From positions 1 through 39,811 of the forward strand of contig JAUCBJ010007626.1 of assembly GCA_032718475.1 (NCBI GenBank): a stretch of 39,811 nucleotides of DNA. Reading direction: 5' to 3'. This DNA is from Nemertoderma westbladi (Eukaryota; Xenacoelomorpha; Nemertodermatida; Nemertodermatidae). Below, in pieces: positions 33,584-39,811 of the stretch. Both the position numbers and the translations under genes were made by a program. Position 1 is the stretch's first letter. Every line of letters begins with the position of its first letter. Below the pieces are notes generated by a model. The model was not told where the DNA came from. It made no database searches and saw only the letters and a program-made list of their open reading frames with translations.

Positions 33584-33771
33584 TATATCCAACTACAGTA
33601 CATATCGGTTCCTTTCTCTACTCTAACTACTATCCGTGAATAAATTTAAATAATATAACTTTTAATTTCTAATATTGGCGCTTTCAATTAACTACAGTAG
33701 ATAATTTTCCAAATTCATTTCAGGTGCATATGGGCAGTTTCATTAGGTATGTAATTTAATGTATTAGCTAA
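33584..33771. repeat. Right subterminal inverted repeat of the disrupted piggyBac element
   Basis: Reverse complement of 20376-20479, interrupted by ~84 bp (about 33651-33735) absent from the left copy. Leaving out the nested insertions, the distance between the repeats is about 3 kb, a normal size for an autonomous piggyBac element. Confidence 0.7.
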
Positions 33772-33843
33772 TTAATTTTATAAGAGCTGATATAAGAATA
33801 TATATATATAATATAATAATATATATATATAATATATATAAAT

Positions 33844-34118
33844 ACTACTACTACTAGGTCGAGCGAACTCGGACAGTGGAAATGAGATCCTTCCAGGCTT
33901 CCCGATTCTCCATAGTTGTCGCAATTTCGTTTCTCCCAAGTTCAGTATCCCTTTCAAGTTGATCTATATATGTTTTGGCCGGTCGTCCACGACTATGCTT
34001 TCCATGAGTCGGTTGCCAGAAAAGTAGATCTGGTATGACCTAGTCTTTACTTCGCCAGCGGTGCCCACTGAATCTTAATCTGCGTTCATGGAGGGTGATT
34101 GATACAGGTGGTATTGTA
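33844..34118 (-). pseudogene. 3' tail of a second RTE-like LINE subfamily
   Basis: Minus strand: IPPVSITLHERRLRFSGHRW, an in-frame TAG, LLFWQPTHGKHSRGRPAKTY, then ENREAWKDLISTVRVRS, stop, and a (TAG)n tail at 33844-33857. The order and the RLRF.GH and GRPAKT motifs match the C-terminus of copies 2 and 3, but sequence similarity is only at protein level, so it is a different subfamily. Only about 270 bp survive. Confidence 0.8.
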
Positions 34119-35264
34119 TTGGTATATTAGCCCAATTTATTAATTTAAAGGCAGGCTAATGACAGAATGGCTACTGGTTGCCGGTAGGCGTAGGCCTAGA
34201 CAGCTACAGTAGATGATATATTTACGGCTATAGCCAGACAGCAGATACCAGTCCCGGTAGCTTTAGGTCCTAAGCATTAGGTCCGTGGCGTTAGGTCCAT
34301 TAGCCTGTTAGCGTTAGGGCCGAGCCATTCGGTCAGCATGTCCAGTCTGCCTCCATAACCAGGCAGGTTAGTAAAGGAACAGGTTACAGAGGCGAGTTGG
34401 AAGGAACCAAATCAATAATCGAGAGTTAGGAATAATTTATTTGAGAATTATAGTTGTCAGATGATGTATGCTACAGGAACATGACCTAATGCTGCAATGC
34501 CCAAGGACGTAAAGCTACAGGACCTAACGCTGTAACGCTACAGGCAGACAGGACCTACAGTATAATGAGCCAGGACCAAAAGCTATGGGGCTAAACGCTA
34601 GCGCCTAAAGCGCTGTATATTTTCAAATTACAATAAATTCAATTCAATATGTGTTACAGGACCTAAACTATACAAATTTGTACTGAAAGCTATATTACCA
34701 CTGACTATAATATAGGCCTACACTTTGTTTGTAGGAGGGCCTAATTAGAAGACGTTCCATACAGGAAATATGGTTCATGGACAATACCAGGTTTCCAAAT
34801 AAAACACACACACACGCACAGACATACAAACAGACATACTGTACAAACAGATGAATTGACTTTTCAATGTTGATTAAGCATCGCCCTGACTTGGAAAATT
34901 GACGTGTTTACAGAATTAGACTTTGCAAATCTACTATTATGAGTAAAACTATAATGGGTCATTTTGACCCAATGGCCCTTAGCGTTGCCTAAATAATAAA
35001 AGTCAAATAAAAAAAAGTGTTAAAGTAAAAGTTGTGACTCGGTTACATTTGGATAGTTTATAAAAAAGTAGGAGAATTCATGTAATATCATGTAGAATTC
35101 ATGTATCATGAATTCATGTAATACCCCGAGTAATGACCGAGCTAATATACAGGTAGACTTTACTGCAGTAGGCCTACTGCTGTACTGCCGTACATCAATC
35201 TTTTTTTTGCTGTACCAATACCCATAATCCGTTTCGAGCTCGTTTGGGCTTTTTATTGCCTGCA
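34119..35264. other. Non-coding stretch with an inverted TTAGGTCC motif array and small palindromes
   Basis: 34260-34325 repeats TTAGGTCC or GCGTTAGG-like units; 34480-34600 repeats the reverse complement (GGACCTAA, AACGCT). CA-rich run 34802-34850. GGGTCATTTTGACCC at 34956-34970 is a near-palindrome like those at the ends of the element at 24-1584. GAATTCATGTA occurs three times in 35073-35122. The last ~200 bp may be 5' UTR of the LINE that follows. Confidence 0.5.
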
Positions 35265-36692
35265 ATGGCACGGCGCTGTATCGACTGCAATGTTGCAGAG
35301 ACTCCCTCTGGGCCACAAGGTCGTGTTATCCTGTCTATGTTTCTCAACTGACTTCTCTGTGAAAGTTGTAGAATTAAACGTGGTTCTTCTTTGACACCCC
35401 AGGGTCATCTGGAAGGTATAGACACTAATCACTCTGATGATGACGACTTCAACTCTCTACTAACTGATGGCATTAACGATAATGATGTTACCCCCCTTGG
35501 TGACGCTTCTTTGCGAGTTGGTTCCGGTCGCTCGCAACTGATCCGCAACGAGCTACTTTGTTTCATTCAGTATGAAATGTCAAGGTTGAATAAATCTTCT
35601 TTGATTTCCGTTATTTGCCACTTTTACTCTGGAGAGGAAATTCTGGCGGCGAAGCAACTACTCTACTCGGAGGCTGTGAGTTGCGCAGTTCCTGACCGTC
35701 CTCTACCTGCCTGGATCGGACGCATCGGTAAAAAGAAATCCCAGGCTCATGCTTGTGATATCTACGCCGTTTTCCAAGAGAGTGCCTTCGTCGACTCCGA
35801 CTCTCGACCAACCTTCTTTGCGCTTGATCCCTCAAGACTTCCGTCTTCAGATAAACGTTCCATTCACGACATGGTCCAGGCGGAGGAACTCAGGAACCTC
35901 AACAGCCTTGTAAACGACCTACATCAAACGGTGTCTGGTCATGTTGAAGCTCTTAAGAACACTGTGACCCGTGCTGAATTAGTCGAAGTGAAAACAGCGA
36001 TGAAGTGTGCCTCGGCTACCGTTAATGCTTTGTCTGTTGCCGGTGCAACTGGCGACACTTCTCGATTCTGCAATGTTGCAGGAAGTATTATTTCCATGAA
36101 TACTTCTACTTATGGAGCGACTGCGAACAGATCTCCTGCATCTCCTCCTTTTCCTACTGAATCTTCGAGCATTGTAACGGCTCCGCCAGTACCATTGTAT
36201 TCTAATGTCGTTTTACAACAACCCCCGTCTATGTCTACCGTTCCTCCACCAAGCGGTTCTGTTACCGGGCGTGGTGGTCCACCTGACATTCAGGTACCCG
36301 ACGGGTTTACTCTCGTTCGTAACCGGAAAGAGAGAAATCGGCCACCAGCCAGAGTTGGTACTGGCAACTTTACCGCCCTCCAGGTGGCCAAGAAGCCATC
36401 TTCCTCTAACAATCGGGTTTTCATATCAAGACTGGACTCCACAGTAACCTCAGAAGAGATTGTCGCTTTCATTAAAGATAACCATGATATAGTGGCTCTC
36501 GTTACGGAGAACCCTGACAAGAATGACAATTCTTACAACTCTTTCATTGTAAGTTGCGCTAACCAGGCGGATTCTAATAAACATCTCGAATGCGAGTCAT
36601 GGCTGGAAGGGGTGTTAGTAAAGAAGTATTTTGTTTCGCGCCCTCGTCGTGACTCAGCAAATCGCAATGGATCCAATACAGGCCCCACTTAG
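35265..36692 (+). pseudogene. LINE ORF1 protein with N-terminal zinc-binding motif
   Basis: ATG at 35265 begins MARRCIDCNVAETPSG; an in-frame TGA at 35349-35351 is followed by LLCESCRIKRG. The two CxxC pairs look like a small zinc module of the kind found at the start of LINE ORF1 proteins. After the stop the frame is open to TAG at 36690-36692: acidic stretch (NHSDDDDFNSLL), helical middle (FIQYEMSRLNKSSLISVICH, then coiled-coil-like AEELRNLNSLVNDLHQTVSG), a Pro/Ser-rich linker, and a C-terminal RRM-like domain (NNRVFISRLDSTVTSEEIVA then GVLVKKYFVSRPRR). Role: RNA binding and chaperone in the LINE particle. It overlaps ORF2 by 26 bp. Only one defect is visible. Confidence 0.85.
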
Positions 36693-38066
36693 AGTTTGTA
36701 CATATAACTGTTCGGGTTTGAATAACAACGGTGTGGTTATTCTCGACCTATGTTACTCACATGACCTTGTATTTCTCCAAGAGACGTGGCTCTATAAGCA
36801 AGACTTAAGTAAACTCAATTCTATACATCCGGAATTTCTTGGGTATGGGGTTTCCTCGGTAGACTTATCAGATGGTCCCCGGTCTGGTCGTCCCTTTGGG
36901 GGTCTAGCTATCTTATGGAGAAAGTCCATATCTCACTTAGTAACTTGTATACAATATGACGATGAGCGTCTCCTGGGTTGCACTGTAGCTACCTCGGATG
37001 GTAATTTGGTGCTTTTTATTAACATATATGCTCCATGTGACCCACCTATTAATCGTGATTTATTTAGTTCTTTACTGGGTAAGTGCCATGGTATCGTTAC
37101 CGAATACCCCGGTAGCCGTAGTTGTATTATTGGCGATTTCAACGCCAACCCTGCTAAAACTTTTGGTAAAGATCTGGAGTGTTTTTGTAATTTTTCAGGT
37201 CTTACATTTTCAGACAAAATTGTATTACCCACTGATTCCTTATCTTTTATTAGTTCAGCCCACGGTTCTGTCTCGTGGCTTGATCACATTATTTCTAGTA
37301 ACGATTTTAATACCTCTATATCTAAAATTTCGCTTTTATATAATTTGGTAGGTAGTGATCATATACCGGTTTCTATGGATACCAACATAAACATAGGCTC
37401 AGTGGAGCACTGCTGTGCTGATCGTGAGCCCAAGTTTACGGCGGTACCTAATTGGAGCAAGGCATTGCCCAATAACATTTTTAATTATACAAATCAAGTT
37501 AATGACTATCTTTCCAACTTGATTCTGCCTCTCGATAGTATAATCTGCTGTGATGTTCATTGTAGTAATGTTGTCCATTTACGGGCGCTTGATAATTGTT
37601 ACACTGAAATCTGTAATATTTTCAGCACCGCCACTGATATCCATATACCAGTAACTTCTTCCGGTAATTGTAGTAATAACAAGCGGGTCCATATTCCTGG
37701 CTGGAACGACTTCGTTAAGGAGAAGCGCGAAGCCTCTATTGAAGCTTCTCAACACTGGAGGGATAACGGTAAACCTCGCTCTGGAATTCTATAAGGTAAT
37801 GCCCACAATGATGAGGACATTGCCAATTTGTTTAGTAATGGCTACGAATCTACATATAATAGTGTAGAGCCTGATTTGGCTGACGTTACATTCTTAAAGA
37901 GTAAGTTTGAAACTTGGGATGGATCTGATAGATTCCATATTTTCCCAAGGAATGTGGAAGAGGCTTTAGCTAGTCTTAAACTTGGTAAGGCTTCTGGGCC
38001 AGACCAGTTGGCGCCTGAGTGCTGGTATTATGCAGGGTGTCGATTGGCGGTTGTTCTTAGTTTACT

Positions 38067-38078
38067 ATTCAATTCATT
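38067..38078. repeat. Target-site duplication, partner at 38961-38972
   Basis: ATTCAATTCATT on both sides of the poly(A)-tailed insertion. Removing the insertion and one copy restores an uninterrupted LINE reading frame. Confidence 0.92.
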
Positions 38079-38923
38079 CTCCTTCCCACGTTCTGTCGTG
38101 TCCCACTGGGGGGTTCCCCTCAATCAGACACAACGAGATCCGCGATTTCGTCGCCGACTCCCTGACTGAGGTGGCCCACAACGTGGCTGTCGAGCCGATG
38201 CTCCAGCCGCTGACGGGGGAGTCCTTCACTCTCCGGTCCACCTCGACGGACCAGCAGGCGAGACTCGACGTGTCGGTAAGCGGTTTCTGGGGCAACCGCT
38301 TCCAGAAGATGTTTATCGACGTGTCGGCGTTCAACCCGCTGGCGGACACCAACGCAGCGATGTCGCTGGACGCCGCCCACCTCCATCACGAGGCGAGGAA
38401 GATCCGGAGATACGAGGAGCGGATCCGTGAGGTTGAGCACTCAACCTTCACCCCCCTCATATTTTCCGCTTTCGGGGGCATGGCGCCGGCTGCGAAGCAG
38501 TTTGTGAAGCGGCTGGCATTGAGACTGTCGGAGAAACGACGGGTTCCCTACCCGGAGTCGGTAGCGTGGGTGCGGCGACGCATCAACCTCGCCTTACTCC
38601 GGTCGTCCCTGATGTGCCTCCGTGGGTTTCGGTCGGCCGCTAGAAGACCGGTGCGGGCAGCGGTGGCGGACGCGTCCATTGTGTGGGCGAACGCGGACTC
38701 GGACCCCGGGACGGCTTAGAAGTTAGAGGTCTGGCGGGTTTGTTGGGTACTGGCAGTGGCAGAGTGGCAGACTGGTGATGGGTACTGAACCAATTTGTAT
38801 TGTTTGTATTGTTGCTAGGTAACAGTTTGAATCAGCTGGTGGTGGGTTATATTTGTACTTGTTTTGGTGCGTTTTTATATTCGAATTATTGTTTGTTAAT
38901 ATTATAATATATGGAGGCTTTTG

Positions 38924-38960
<37 letters not shown>
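38079..38960 (+). mobile_element. GC-rich retro-inserted fragment with poly(A) tail and nuclease-like ORF
   Basis: An 882-bp insertion with target duplication, ending in about 34 A (from 38927). It encodes, without ATG of its own, a frame to the stop at 38717: LSCPTGGFPSIRHNEIRDFV, VAVEPMLQPLTGESFTLRST, ARLDVSVSGFWGNRFQKMFI then DVSAFNPLADTN, YEERIREVEHSTFTPLIFSA, FGGMAPAAKQFVKRLALRLS and MCLRGFRSAARRP. The spacing of Asp in ARLDV and in FIDV before a beta strand resembles a PD-(D/E)XK nuclease core, and the initial CP-x-GG-RHN looks like the end of a zinc finger. From memory, similar C-terminal regions follow reverse transcriptases in some animal retroelements; that identification is not tested. 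Start is 5'-truncated. GC content is well above its neighbours. Confidence 0.75.
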
Positions 38961-38963
<3 letters not shown>

Positions 38964-39707
38964 CAATTCATTTATTTCACATGGGTTTTTGCCAGTCTCG
39001 TTAATTACCAGTCACTTAATGCCTATCGTTAAAAATAAGAACAATAAACTTACTGATCAGTTAAATTATAGACCTATAGCCACTTCTAATGCTTGTTCCA
39101 AGTTGTTAGAGTTTTGCTTCCTTATGCTAATTACGAATTGTGTGAATATCACGCCGAACCAGTTTGGATTTCAACCCGGTCTTGGTACTGAAACCTGTAT
39201 TTTTGCATTTAAAGAGACAGTCCATTATTTTGTATCTAGAGACACCCCTGCTTTTACAGCTTTTTTGGATGCTTCTAAGGCATTCGACCGTGTTAATTAT
39301 GTAAATCTTTTTAAAAAGTTAATTTATCTTAAAGTTCCCCTTGGTGTAATACGTTTACTATATTTTTGGTATACCAATCAATTGCTAGCGGTACGTTGGG
39401 GCAGCGCAACAAGCGTACCCTTCACTGTATGTAATGGTGTACGACAGGGTAGTTTGCTTTCTCCTCTTCTATTTAACATATACTTGAATGACTTAAGTAT
39501 TTTATTGAACAAATGTCCTGCAGGTTGTAAGGTTGGTAATATTGTAATCAACCATCTATTGTATGCCGATGATCTAAGTTTAATGGCTCCCAGTATTTTT
39601 GGTTTACGGTCTTTACTTAAAATTTGTGAAGATTATGGTGCTAAATTTGATGTTATGTTTAATTTCGTTAAATCAAAGTGTTACGGTATATGGCGCTGTA
39701 TCCACAG

Positions 39708-39811
39708 TATTAGTCCATTATGCAGTATGCAATATTAGTCCATTATGCAGTATGCAATATTAGTCCGTTATACTGTATGTAATATTAGTCCGTTGTGCAG
39801 CATGATATTTT
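39708..39811. repeat. 25-bp satellite, at least 4 copies, running off the window
   Basis: TATTAGTCCATTATGCAGTA (first 20 bp of the unit) starts at 39708, 39733, 39758 and 39783, exactly 25 bp apart, the later copies more diverged. It replaces the rest of the LINE reverse transcriptase and continues beyond the window. Confidence 0.9.

Larger units (their letters stand above)
36667..39690 (+). pseudogene. LINE ORF2: endonuclease and reverse transcriptase, interrupted
   Basis: ATG 36667 lies inside the end of ORF1 in another frame. APE endonuclease: VCTYNCSGLNNNGV, FLQETWL (metal Glu), GRPFGGLAILW, INIYAP, CIIGDFNAN, SWLDHIISS, GSDHIPVS with the catalytic His. An in-frame TAA at 37792-37794 ends the first part; the same frame resumes with NEDIANLF-like sequence and KLGKASGPDQLAPECWYYAG. 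At 38078 a foreign insertion begins; the frame resumes at 38961 as FISHGFLPVSLI, PIVKNKNNKLTDQLNYRPIA, LDASKAFDRVNY, GVRQGSLLSPLLFNIYLNDL and the YADD box (LLYADDLSLMAP). It breaks off at about 39690, before the thumb, where a 25-bp satellite starts. Insertion plus duplicate adds 894 bp, a multiple of three, so the frame is kept. This LINE family differs from the other two in the window. Confidence 0.9.

Overview
This is eukaryotic, AT-rich DNA from an animal genome, most likely a marine invertebrate. Evidence: BEL/Pao, piggyBac and several non-LTR retrotransposon families, long microsatellites, minisatellites, intron-like splice signals, no operons. The frequent palindrome TAGGCCTA (7 copies) would suit an echinoderm-like genome, but I would not name a species. 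I see no convincing complete host gene. Almost everything that can be identified is a transposable element, and several are inserted into one another.

Layout. 24-1584: non-autonomous piggyBac-type element with TTAA ends and an internal 163-bp palindromic tandem repeat. 2555-3528: internal fragment of an RTE-like LINE (copy 1). 3.6-8.0 kb: a series of tandem repeats, ending in a 22-copy, 78-bp minisatellite (6334-8039) that is in frame with a broken LINE endonuclease. 8042-13230: a CR1/L2-like LINE (ORF1 plus endonuclease) split by a 5'-truncated relative (8344-9794) and by RTE-like LINE copy 2 (10315-11824, 11-bp target duplication). 14.1-15.6 kb: a 467-bp tandem repeat very rich in GATC. 15.8-19.3 kb: unrecognised coding-like pieces on both strands, including a zinc-finger ORF; this is the part most likely to hold something undescribed. 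20.4-33.8 kb: one piggyBac element of about 3 kb on the minus strand, opened up by RTE-like LINE copy 3 (21251-22400) and a BEL/Pao retrotransposon (22419-31633) whose target duplications touch each other. 33.8-34.1 kb: tail of another LINE. 35265-39690: a plus-strand LINE with overlapping ORF1 and ORF2, interrupted by a poly(A)-tailed, GC-rich retro-insertion (38079-38960), and cut off by a 25-bp satellite at the window end.

The genes do not form a pathway. The window reads as a stratigraphy: target-site duplications and restored reading frames give the order of events directly. Calls rest on reading motifs by eye; family names for the LINEs are approximate.
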